A stretch of DNA of 64,000 nucleotides from contig JAEHOE010000009.1 of assembly GCA_016858145.1 (NCBI GenBank), forward strand, positions 434,001 through 498,000, given 5' to 3'. The notes under the pieces were generated by a model, which worked only from the letters and a program-made list of their open reading frames with translations, was not told the DNA's origin and did no database searches. Made by a program: the position numbers and the translations under genes. Within the stretch, counting starts at the first letter, position 1, and each line of letters starts with the position of its first letter. The DNA is from Edaphochlamys debaryana. Taxonomy: Eukaryota; Chlorophyta; Chlorophyceae; Chlamydomonadales. Positions 1 to 10,270 of the stretch are shown here, in pieces.

Positions 1-365
1 CAACGTTTCTTGCCAGGACCATATATGCTGGACACGTTCGGCATGCCTAGCGTCCTCATTTCAGGGGCATTCCGCTGTCTGGCGCGGCTACGTTGGGTTA
101 AATCGTGGTGTGCACTGTACCAACGGCCCAAGTTATCACAGTATGTATCGTGAACGACAAAGCTTTGCATAGAGAAGCACAGAAAGTTACTGAGCGTTAT
201 GTGTGGCGCGAGTCCACCAAAGCCCTAGCTCCATCGCACGGTCGCTTCCCGCCGTTTCCCTCCACCGCCGGCCCTCGCCAGAGATCGCTCACCCTGGCAA
301 GTGCCCCCACCCAACTCATAGCTGGACCTGTTTACAACTCGTGCACCCGCACCTGCTGAACTGGG
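1..365. other. Left edge, no gene recognised
   Basis: Short overlapping open frames here lack protein-like composition, and no module of the repeated family is visible. The stretch lies just downstream of the decayed minus-strand copy that ends at 366, so it would be its 3' flank. Confidence 0.4.
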
Positions 366-2075
366 CTACACTCGTCTGGGCTGGCCCCTTCTGTCTGGAC
401 CTTCAAATCCAATCCATCTCACCAGCCTTTGCACATGTCTAGCACCCGATGGCCACTGATGGCCAAGCTCCCCCACGGACGACAGGTAGCTCGCCTCCCA
501 CAGCGCGGTCCACAGCTCCGGAAGGTGCCGGGCGCTGGCCGCCGCCGCCGCCACCTGGCTCGGGCTCATCAGCGGCCGGCTGCCCCACGCAGCGCCGCCG
601 CCCTCGCCCGGCCCCAGCTCATCCCTCAGCGCCGCAAAGTGGACCGCCGAGAGCGCCGCCAGCAGATCCGGCCGGCCCTGCCACAGCCCCGCCGCCGCCA
701 GGCCGGAACGCAGGGCGCTGACGTGGGCGGTCACCGCTGCGAGGGAGAGCGCCGGAGCCCCGGCAGCAGCGGAAGAGGAGGAGGCCGCGGAGGTCGAGCC
801 GGGAGGCGGCGATGGGGAAGGGAAACGGGGACGAGGTAACGCGAAAAGCAAGGCCAGCAAAGTACAATCCAAGCCCAAGCACGACTGGTGAGGTTCGGGC
901 GGCGGTGGTGGCGGGGGAAGGCGGAGCATGGCCGTGAGCCCCGTCAGCACGAGGCGTGTGTCCAGGAGGGGGGCGGCGGCGGCGCGACCGCAGGCCGCCT
1001 CGAGCGCATGTACCCAATAATGAGGGAAGGGCTAGCGTCAAAAGCCGAGAGGGTGGAGATGGACAGCAGAAGACAGCTCCGGCTGCAAGTTCTTTAAGAG
1101 CACACACATTCGTGCTCACCTGCTCTCTTCCGTGCACCACCTTGCCCAGGTTGGGATCCTCCACAGCCCACGGAGCCCGAACAGCAGCATCCGAGCAGCC
1201 TCAGCCCCCGCCCTGCCGCCTCCGTGCAGGCCCTCAGCAGCTGCCAAGTCCACCACATACACAGCCCCGCCCGCTGCTGCCTGCGCCTCCTCCCCCGCCA
1301 CCGGCGGCGCGTACAGGCACACGACCGCCGGCGCCCCGCCGTACGAGTGTACGGCGAGGCCCAGGTGCGTGCACGCACGGCAGTGCTGCAGCATGGCCGC
1401 CAGGGCGGGGGTGAAGGGGTCGAACATAACGCTAGCACACAGGAGCATGAGAGAGAGGTTAGAGCAGGGCAACACAAGTTAGGGCTCAGGGGCGGGGGGC
1501 AGGAGGGCGACACCCGGCGCCGTTGCGGCGGGTGCCTTTGCTCATTACCGGTGATGTGGGGGCCGCGGGGGGAAAGGGGCGACGACACGCACGTCGCCCG
1601 CCCTGCGCCGCCGCTGTACGTACCGCCGCACGTGCCGCAGTCCTGTCCTCAAGAGCTGCCGCCAATGTTGTGCCGCCGGCAGCGGTGGCAGGTGAGGCTG
1701 CCGTCACGCTCGAGGCGGCGCCCGCGGCGGCGGCAGTCGCCGTGAGGCACTGCTGGCCGTGATCGCCTCCGGCGGAGCGGCTTCACGGAGCCTTGCTTGG
1801 CTAGGCCGGCGCCCCGCAACGTCCGATTCGTCCAAGTGTCAGGGGTCACTTGTGGTATGGTGGCCGAAGAGATGCAGGGCGACAACCAGTGGGCCCAGGC
1901 AGTAGTGACATTCACCCACGGGCCCATCCTCTTGCTCCGTTCCCACGGACCACCCCACCTGCAGCCGTGCGGCGAACACGTCCGGCTCCTCCTCGCACAG
2001 CTTCCGCAGCTTTAGCGGGGGCTTGGCGGGGGCTTGGCGCCACTGGCGCCCCTACGCTTTGATACCAGCTCGCCC
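366..2075 (-). pseudogene. Decayed copy of the LOTUS-like / exonuclease-fold family
   Basis: This is a 5'-truncated relic of the family that fills the window. Reading down the minus strand, a fragment of one LOTUS-like module ends in LCEEEPDVF with a normal donor at about 1958. A degenerate version of the PDTWMVRL exon follows (about 1870-1430), then the exonuclease-fold core starting at [11 protein letters not shown] (about 1425-1130), and the C-terminal exon with stop at 366. Evidence of decay: a base is missing in the conserved GLRGLLEDP segment near 1150, so the frame is lost; the last exon has lost its AG acceptor (around 1010); extra sequence interrupts the Pro-rich region (about 830-900); a 13-nt duplication and missing sequence truncate the first module near 2030-2075. 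No start codon or upstream modules exist before the divergent gene at 2475. A rearranged functional gene is possible but unlikely. Confidence 0.7.
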
Positions 2076-2474
2076 AGACGCCGTGCAAAGCTGACAAGCG
2101 CGCGACCCGGGGCCTCTTCCAGCGCGCGAGGCGGCCGGCGTCATTGGGGGGCAGAGGGCAGGGCGGCGTGATTGCACGGCGCGGGGAGGGTGGGCTGGAT
2201 GGGCAGGCGCCGCGCAGGTGGTGACTGTCTCTTGCGACTGGCACGCAGGGCACGCCTTTGGCGTAAGGCGGTCGCTCAGAACGAAGACGCGACCTGTCGC
2301 GCGCCCACTCGTGAATTTCGTACTTGTTGAGATCGGACCGACTGCGGCCTTCCGAGCGCCTTTCTTATAGTATTTGTGCCAGTTGAACATAGTAGTATTG
2401 CACGCTCACATCCACGCCTTCGCCTTGGGGGCGGGGGGTATGCGGGGGGTAAAACTGGCAACCTCGCGACCGTG
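2076..2474. promoter_or_regulatory. Upstream region of the U-box/ankyrin gene
   Basis: This 400-base gap separates the broken minus-strand copy from the plus-strand gene starting at 2475. An AT-rich stretch with TTATAGTATT at about 2364-2373 is the only TATA-like sequence I see. It lies about 110 bases before the chosen start codon and would fit a core promoter. No other motif is convincing. Confidence 0.3.
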
Positions 2475-5400
2475 ATGGACTTCCTTTCCCTCGTCGTGCA
2501 AGTAGTGCAGCTAGCGAAAGCGTTAGCAGACCAGATTAAGAGTTTGAAGGAGCTCAAGGGAGATGCGATACATCTTTCAAGGCAAATTAGGGCAGTCGAG
2601 GACGTCGTCGAGCTGGCGCGCGAGGACCTGGAGAAATGCGCTGCGGACGGCCGTCGGACAGCGGCGGAGAACGCTCTCAAGGTGCGAGGCCTGGATGCGT
2701 GGGCCCACTTGGACCCGGTCTCATGGTCTGTCCACCACGCCACGCAACCCCCACGTCCCGCCCCCCCGCTCAGAACGTCCTGGCCTGCCTGCAAGAGTGC
2801 CAGAAGCTGGTCAAGAAGCTAAGCTCGCAGGGAAGGCTGGTACAGTTTGTCCGCGCAGGTAGACCCACAGGCAGGCCCGGCCGCTGCCGCCAAATCGCCC
2901 ATGCGGCGGCGTGGGCTGCCCCGCGCTGTCAACCGGCGGGTGGATGGGCAGTGGCTGGCCGGGAAGGGTGCAGCAGTCCTGGGTCTTCTGAGCTTTACGT
3001 AAGCCGCTGTTCCCGTACCCTCCCGTACATGGCGTGTCGTCATGCGTCATCAGGTGACCACGTGGCTGACGTCAGGGCCTCCACGTCAAAGCTGGCGGCG
3101 TCCCTAGCGCCGCTGCAGGCGGTGCTGGGGCTGCAGCAGCAGGCGGAGCTGCGGGACGAGTTCGAGGCGGTGCGGGCGGGGCTGACCAACGTGCGCCTGG
3201 AGGTGAGATCCGCATCCGCCGTCCGAAGCAAACGCCAGCAGGCGGCGGTGCGCACATGCCCTCATCCTGGGTCACTCCCATCTGGGAAGATCGGTCTGTG
3301 TGGGGCAGGGACACCTCGCTAGCTCTTACCCGCCTCCCGCCATCCCTGCCTGTATCAACCTCAACTCCGCCCAGGTCCTGCGCGGCATGGAGGAGCAGGG
3401 CGCTGAGATGCGGGAGCACCTGGAGCGGCTAGAGGCGGCCAGCACGCTGAGCAGCGCCCAGCGGGAGGCGGAGATGCGGCGGGTGGTCCTGGGCTGCCTG
3501 CGGGAGGCGGGCCTGGCGGGCGACGCGGCAGCGGGGTCCCGCAGCCCTCGCAACAGGTGCGTGTGGGTGCTTGGCGGGCAACGTTGCTGCGTACCTACCG
3601 GGTGCGTGGGGCGGGAGTAGTGGAGGGCGGGCAGGGATGGGTGCTGAGTGGGCGCACGAGCGTGATGAGCGAGCAAGCGCTGCTGCTGGCCTAGCTGAGT
3701 GACGAGCCTACCTGACCTAGCTGATGGCCTCGCTTCTTGGGCGGATTCCTCGAGCGCACCTAGCTCATGACCTCAAACTCCTCATGACGGTTAATGGGAC
3801 TCCTCGATGGATCGCACCCGTGCGTGCGCCGCAGGATCTGCAGTCCATGCTGCAGGCCCTGCAGCGGGAGGCCCACAGCCTTCGCGCGGAGAAGGAGGAG
3901 GCCGAGGCGCACTACCTGGAGCAAGTCATGGCGGCCCTGAGCCTGGGCGAGCCTGGGGCAGTAGCGGGAGGGGCAGGCGGCGGCAGCAGCGGGGGCGGCG
4001 GCACTGGCAGGCCGCCGCTGCCCGGCGGCGTGCCTGCGTCGTTCGTGTGCCCCATCAGGCTCCAGGTCATGCGGGACCCGGCCATGGTGGTGGAGACGGG
4101 CTGCACGTACGAGCGGAGCGCCATCGAGCGCCACCTCGCCAGCAAGGGTACGGACCCGCTCACAAGTGAGTTGTACGGCAGAGTGCCGCCGCGCATTACG
4201 CATGCATCGTTGCAGCCCCTATGAGGCCCCATGTGCAGTACGATACATCAACGTGCGTACGTACGGTAGACGCATGCCCCGAGCGACCCTTGTGGCTAGC
4301 TCGGCAGAGCGTTGCGCAGCATGCATTGCGCATGCATCGCACCGGGTGTGTGTGCATGCCGTACCTGTGCTGCATGCTCGCGGCGCGACATCCACTGTCC
4401 GCACACGTCCATGCTCGTTGTCTACCGGTACGTGTTCATACCCTGCCTCTCCCCTTGTGCACGTTCATGTGCAGACGTCAAGCTCACGTCCAAGCTGGTG
4501 GCGCCAAACCGGGGCCTCCGCGACACCATCGAGGAGTGGCTCCAGCGCAAGGGCCTCTCACCGGAGCAGGCGGATACCATGCCGGTGCTGACGGCGGCGG
4601 GCCCCGGGCTCCCACCGGCATCAGCAGCCGCCGCCGCCGCAGGGTCGTCGGGGGTGGCAGGGCCGAGCGGGCAGGAGGCCCAGCGGCAGCGGCAGCGGCA
4701 GCGGGAGGAGGCTGGCCACGAGCTGCTGCTGGCGTGTGGGACGGGGGAGTGGGACAGGGCCCTGGAGCTGCTGGCGGCTGACCCCCTGCCGCACCTGGAG
4801 GCGACCAACGAGGTGAGGCCGGTGAGCCGCGCGCAGGCATGCACCCGGCAGGAGCAACTGTACCACGCACGCACAGGCGAATGAAGTGCCCCAGCCATCC
4901 ACTCGCTCACCCGCCCGACCCTCTCTCGGGGCACTCATCCGCCGCCCGCTTGGCATCCCGGTTGTCCATTCCGTCCCCGTCTTCCTGCCGCCGCCCCATA
5001 TCGTTGCTCAGCACGCGCGGACCGCTCGGCCTCTCCCGGCCGCAAAACTCTTTGTGCGCTCCTGGCAGCGGCCTCTCCGTCTGCCCCTGTCGCCCCTGCT
5101 TGCTTGACCCTGCTCGCATGCCTCCCCCTGCCTCAATCCCCCGCAACCTGCCACGCATACCCGACACACACCTCTGCATGCTCCCCTCCCCAACCTCCAT
5201 GCATGAGCCCGACAGTTAGTTCCCGGTGTCTATCCGTCCTCTGCCGTACCTTCGTGCCGCTCAGCACCCGCCCGTACATCTCTATCCTGACCTGCGCCCC
5301 CCGACCCCCCGACCCCCACACCTGCGCAGGACGGCGCCACCCCTCTCATCATGTCCGCTATCCACGGCAACGTCGAGGTCGTGAGAGCGCTCCTAGCTGC

Positions 5401-8018
5401 CGGAGCGCGGACTGAGCCGGCTGGTAAAGTGCGTGGACTGCGGTGGCTGGCTGGGCTTGGGTGCATCTGCTGGCAGCCCGCAGCGGCATGCAGTGTCAGC
5501 ACTGGGTCGTGACAGCCCCGGGCGGAGCGTGGGGTCGGCGGGGACATGAGTGAGGGACGGGTGCCGGGGATGCATGCATCCAGCCCCCTCATTGTTACTG
5601 CCCGTCCTCCACCCCATCCAACCTCCACCGCACACGGCTGTCCCCCCCTGTGGCCCCATGACAACGCCTCGCCCGCCGCGTGGCACGGATGCAGCCCTCC
5701 ACGACCCCGCACGACGGAAGCCCACACGACCCTCCCCTTGCCCCCTCACACAACCCGCCCCATACCTCATCACCAGTCGCTGCTGCCCCACAACCCCTGC
5801 CCCTGCCCCTGCGCCTGCGCAGGACGGCGCCACACCCCTCATCGCCGCCGCCTACTCGGGCCACGCCCAAGTCGCCAGGGCGCTTCTCGCCGCCGGCGCG
5901 CGGATCGAGGCCGCTAGACAGGTGGGGGACAGGTGGGGTGGTTGGCGCGGCGGCTGCGGCGCGGTTACGTTGTGAGGGCGGGCGGGCGGTAATAAGGAAG
6001 GTCAGGCTACATCCTAGCTTGGACGCGGGCCTATACCCCTGATCCTATTCCCTGGCTGTCCCCCCCTCCCACCTTAAGCTAGCCGTGGCCAGTGCCCTGC
6101 CGTACACTACCGTACTTCCGTACCGGTACTGCCACACCTCACCGGTCCCTCCTGCGCCCCGGCGCCCCCTCGCTCGGGCCCTCACCGCCCCCGCCGCACC
6201 GAACAGGACGGCGCGACACCCCTCATCATCGCCGCCTTCCTTGGCCACACCGAGGTCGTCGAGGTGCTCCTAGCTGCCGGCGCGAGGGCCGATGATGTGG
6301 CTGACGAGGTGTGTGTGTGGCTAGCTGCTGTGATGTGGCTGGGCTGCTGGAGTGCGTGGTGAACCTCGCCCCCTCAAGCCCACAACGAGCCCCGTGCTTT
6401 GACGAATATTAAGCAACCATAGGTCCGGTTGCATGACTCAAACCTTACCGGCCCTTCCCTTGCACAGTACGGCTCTACCCCCCTCATCGCCGCCGCCGTG
6501 GAGGGCCGCACGGAGACCGTCGGGGCCCTCCTCGCTGCCGGCGCGAGAACCGAGGCAGCAAACTTGGTGAGCGGCGTGGTTCGTTGAAGCCCCACCCTCC
6601 TCGCTCCACAGGCGGTGGCTTGGTCGGGATGCCGCGTGGTGCAGTGGCGGCCCCTCGAGCGTGATGCTGCGGATGGGAGTTGCCGTACCGTCTGCGTGGC
6701 CTGCTGACCCTACCGCGGCGCGCGCCCTTAAGGCAAGCTTGCGCAGCCTCCGTAGAATAAGGCCTGCACCAGAGTGACCTGACCTGAACCTGCCGGCCCC
6801 TTCTGCCCTCCCCCGACCGCACTCACACCCACACGCCTGCGTAGGACGGCGATACCCCTCTCATCGCCGCCGCCGCCGCGGGGCACACGGAGACCGTCAG
6901 GGCGCTCCTAGCTGCCGGCGCGCGGATCGAGGCAGCCACACAAGTGAGGCCCTCGCTCGCTCAGCCTTGCCTCCGCTGCCGTACGTCCGTACCGCCCGCA
7001 CCCGCGCGTAGATTTCGTGACCTGCGCCCCCGACCCCCGGCCCCACACCTGCACAGGGAGGAACCACCTCGCTCGGCCTCGCCGCCCAGAAAGGCCACAC
7101 GGAGACCGTCACGGTGCTCCTCGCTGCCGGCGCGAGGGTCGAGGCGGCTGACGAGGTGCATTTAGATGCTTGGGTTTATGCGCGATAAGAAGGTGCCAGT
7201 GCCGATAAGGTGTGTGTGCGGCTGCTGTGGCTGGATTGATGTCGTACCGGCATGGGGAGGCACTGACGGGGGCAACCGGGGGTACCTAGGGGGCTGCCTG
7301 GTGCGGCTGGCAGCTCACTTTGGGAGCGGCCGGGGTCCCGGTAGGTTGTACTGCTGTACTGCTGTACCGCTGTACCGGTATACTGCTGTGCCTCTGTACT
7401 GCGGCCTGGATGGACGGAAGGCCGATCCCCTCACCGCGCTCCCCCGCATGCGTTGACGCCCCTTGCACTCCGCTCCTTACATCTGTTCCCCGCTCCTTTT
7501 GCTCTCCGAAAGGGCGCCCCACCCCGCATGCATCGCCGCCCTGCCTGCCCGCAGAAGGGCTTCACGGCGCTGGTCTGTGCGGCCGTGTACGGCCACGTGG
7601 ACACCGTACGGGCGCTGCTGGCGGCGGGCGCCAGCAAGACGGCCAGAGGCGTGAGTCCCGTCCCTCCTCGTCGCGCCCGCCTGGCGCGGGCCCCGGTTCC
7701 CGGTTCCCCTGCCCCTCGCGCTCACATGAGGCCACGCCCCCGCCCAGCCCACGCTGCCTCTACCCCTGTGTCCGCGCCACAACACCGTTCCCCGTACCAC
7801 TCCCCATGCAACTCCCTTTGCCACCCGCGTGTGTCGCGTCCACCTGTCTCCGCGCCTCACAGCCCGCCGCGCGTCGCCCCCCCTCCCTTGCCTGCCCTTC
7901 AAGCCCTTCCCTATCCCCTGCCCCCCCCCCGCCCGTGTGTCCTCAGAGCCGCAGGACGGCCCGGGAGTGGGCCGAGAAGATAGGCCACACAGAGGCCGCC
8001 CAGCTGCTCCGGGGCTAG
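2475..8018 (+). CDS. Helical-bundle / U-box / ankyrin-repeat protein (putative E3 ubiquitin ligase)
   Basis: Fourteen exons: 2475-2681, 2774-2858, 3054-3202, 3375-~3560, 3835-4165, 4475-4812, 5330-5428, 5823-5921, 6207-6308, 6468-6566, 6845-6943, 7057-7155, 7555-7650, 7947-8018; about 685 aa. The N-terminus (MDFLSLVVQVVQ...) is an amphipathic helical bundle like the MLKL/plant PUB N-terminal domain, followed by coiled-coil (exons 2-5). Exons 5-6 encode a U-box, the E2-binding fold of E3 ligases: FVCPIRLQVMRDPAMV, TGCTYERSAIERHL, DPLTN, then PNRGLRDTIEEW. The tail has about eight ankyrin repeats (DGATPLI..AA..GH.E.VRALLAAGAR), each on one exon of 32-34 codons with all introns in phase 0. The most obvious donor after exon 4 (3557) leaves the wrong phase; a weaker one at 3561 keeps frame, so that junction is uncertain. 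An in-frame upstream ATG at 2376 exists, but the MDF start matches the domain boundary. Role inferred: ubiquitylation of targets recognised by the ankyrin repeats. Confidence 0.85.
7340..7404. repeat. Short tandem repeat in an intron (TACTGCTG type)
   Basis: Repeats of the type GTACTGCTGTACTGCTGTAC, with slightly varied units, sit in the intron between the sixth and seventh ankyrin exons. The same motif recurs near 28940. Confidence 0.5.
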
Positions 8019-8743
8019 CGCTGCCGTCGGGAGGCCGGAGGCCGGGAGGCCGGAGGCCCCTCCTCCCCCAGGCGGCGGAGTGGAACGAGAGCCTGCGGTC
8101 ATGGAATAGCGAAGGGGGCACGTGTGGGGCGGGGGGCCGTGTCACGGGGGGCACGGGGCGGGGGGGCACGGGGCGGGGAGGCTGCTGGGAGGACGGGGAG
8201 CGGACGGAGCGGGGCGGGCCGCAGGCTGGTGGGGGCGGAGGTTCGAGCGGGCGCAGAGGGCGCTCGGGTTTTGTGTGTCGACTGTAGGGAAGCGGTAGTG
8301 AGGCACGAGGAGGCTGGGGAGGCTGGGGCGTGCAGGCTTGCGCAGTTGCGCTGGCATCACTGACGGAAACTAAAGTGCAGGAAGAGCTGCGGTGACGCTG
8401 GGGCGGGGCGAAGGCATGAGCACCGGGCGGCTTCCTTCCCTCGTCGCGACAAGAGGAGGACGTAGCCTTACTGATTGTGCTGTGCGTGCTGCGCATCTGT
8501 GGGGTCATGTTCGACACGGGCGTGCGGTGGGCTCAGTTCTAATTATCGACGGACAGAGCGAAGAATGGCGTGGGACTGACGGGCGATGAGAGGTGCTGGG
8601 ATGCGGGGTATGGGCCGGTGGGATGTGACAGGAAGCTCCCTTGAGCCGTTACCTGACTAGGACCGTGGTGCAAGCAACTTGCTTGAAGGTGTTGGCCGTT
8701 TGTCCGTACCCCCAGAGGTTGTACCTTGTACGATGGAGAACCG

Positions 8744-8789
8744 GCAAGCCTCCCTAACGAAAGACGATAAGGCGCACAGGGAGGCTTGC
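8744..8789. repeat. Perfect 12-bp hairpin
   Basis: GCAAGCCTCCCT at 8744-8755 is answered by its exact reverse complement at 8778-8789 around a 22-base loop. It lies in the shared 3' region of two convergent genes, about 100 bases before a TGTAA. It could be an RNA hairpin in the 3' UTR or a relic of a small inverted-repeat element. Confidence 0.5.
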
Positions 8790-8882
8790 GTGCATGGGGC
8801 ATGTATGGAGGGGCTGCCGGGCGCACCGGCAGGCAGCCGATGCCTGTCGGCAGAGCCCTTCATCACGTGACACCATATACAT

Positions 8883-8887
8883 TGTAA
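8883..8887 (+). terminator. Candidate poly(A) signal TGTAA of the U-box/ankyrin gene
   Basis: TGTAA is the usual volvocine polyadenylation signal. This is the first one I see after the stop at 8018, which would give a 3' UTR of about 870 bases, an ordinary length for these algae. Confidence 0.4.
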
Positions 8888-9326
8888 AACTACGTGCCTC
8901 TCATCCTTATCAGGTTCCCCGCCGCCACACACGTCTGCCGCGCAATCGACCGGCAGCCGCCGCCCCAGCACACGACCGCTAGCTTCCAAGGCCAAGTGTT
9001 CCGTCCGTACCATAGGCGCCCGCCAAAGGTCAATCCGACGAAGCCAGTAGCTCCAGCGTCTGATCACCTGGCGGCCGGCCGCCCTGCCGGTCCTCTAAGT
9101 TGGGCCGGTCCGAAGCCCGAGCGCTCCTTAGCAAAAGCTCCGTGCGTGACTTCCCTCCAAATCAAGGTCAATCCTCCTGACCCCACCTCCAGCAACTGCT
9201 GAACGCGGCTACGGTCACCTATGCTGGCCCTTTTTGCCTCGAGCTTTCCTTGCTCCCTCAAGAAGCCGCGGCGGCACCAACCTAGCACCTCTACCTCTAC
9301 CTCTCTACCTAGCTCTACCTATACCT

Positions 9327-10270
9327 CTATCTAAGGCCAGCCTCCCCAATGCACGCCAGGTAGCTCGCCTCCCACAGCGCCGTCCACAGCTCGGGAAGGT
9401 GCCGGGCGCCGGCCGCCGCCGCCGCCACCTGGCTCGGGCTCAGCGGCCGGCTGCCCCACGCAGCGCCGCCGCCCTCGCCCGGCCCCAGCTCATCCCTCAG
9501 CGCCGCAAAGTGGACCGCCGAGAGCGCCGCCAGCAGATCCGGCCGGTCCGCCCACAGCCCCGCCGCCGCCAGGCCGGAGCGCAGGGCGCTGACGTGGGCG
9601 GTTACGGCTGCGAGGGAGAGCGACGGAGCCCCGGCAGCGGAGGAGGAGGAGGAGGCCACGAAGGTTGAGGGAGGCGGCGGGGGCAGGGGAAGGCGGAGCA
9701 TGGCCGTGAGCCCCGTCAGCACGAGGCGTGTGTCCAGCAGGGGGGCGGCGGCGGCGCCACCCCAGGCCGCCTCGAGCACTCGCACCTGCACGCCGGGGGC
9801 GCACGGATCGGGTAGAGTTTGTTCCAGGGTTTGTTCCAGGGTATGCGCTGTCCGCAAAAGAGGCCCCTAGGCCTTGGCCCCAAGGCACCCGTGGCTGACA
9901 GCCCCGCCCGTCCTCCCTCACCTGCTCTCTCCCGTGCACCACCTTGCCCAGAGCCGGGTCCTCCATCAGCCCACGGAGCCCGAACAGCAGCATACGCGCA
10001 GCCTCGGCCCCCGCCCTGCCGCCGCCGTGCAGCCCTTCAGCGGCACGCAAGTCCACCACATACACAGCGGCATCCGCTGCCGCCTGCGCCTCCTCCCCCG
10101 CCACCGGCGGCGCGTACAGGCACACGACCGCCGGAGCCCCGCCGTACGAGTGTACGGCAAGGCCCAGGTGTGTGCACGCACGGCAGTGCTGCAGCATGGC
10201 CGCCAGGGCGGGGGTGAAGGGGTCGGACACGACGATGACAGGGGCGGGGGGCAGGGCGGCGGTCGGAGGT
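9327..10270 (-). other. Exonuclease-fold region of the giant gene (pseudo-catalytic)
   Basis: The last two exons hold the 3'-5' exonuclease-like domain. Landmarks compared with the EXD1/Egalitarian consensus: strand 1 reads [11 protein letters not shown] where D-x-E is expected (A-x-H here). The helix after the insertion reads [18 protein letters not shown] where H-D-x-R-x-D is expected. The domain ends [20 protein letters not shown] where Y-A-A-x-D is expected. The conserved DTR after the second motif is kept. The alignment was made from memory of the family. Confidence 0.6.

Larger units (their letters stand above)
8019..9326. other. Convergent intergenic region
   Basis: This lies between the 3' ends of the plus-strand U-box gene and the minus-strand giant gene, so it should hold both 3' UTRs. 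It contains G-rich low-complexity sequence (8030-8250) and a perfect 12-bp inverted repeat at 8744-8755 / 8778-8789. No coding exon is convincing. Confidence 0.5.

Noticed and set aside
7477..8517. 346-codon minus-strand open frame opposite the ankyrin gene
   Set aside because: It runs across the last ankyrin exons and the G-rich 3' UTR and has no domain or splice support.
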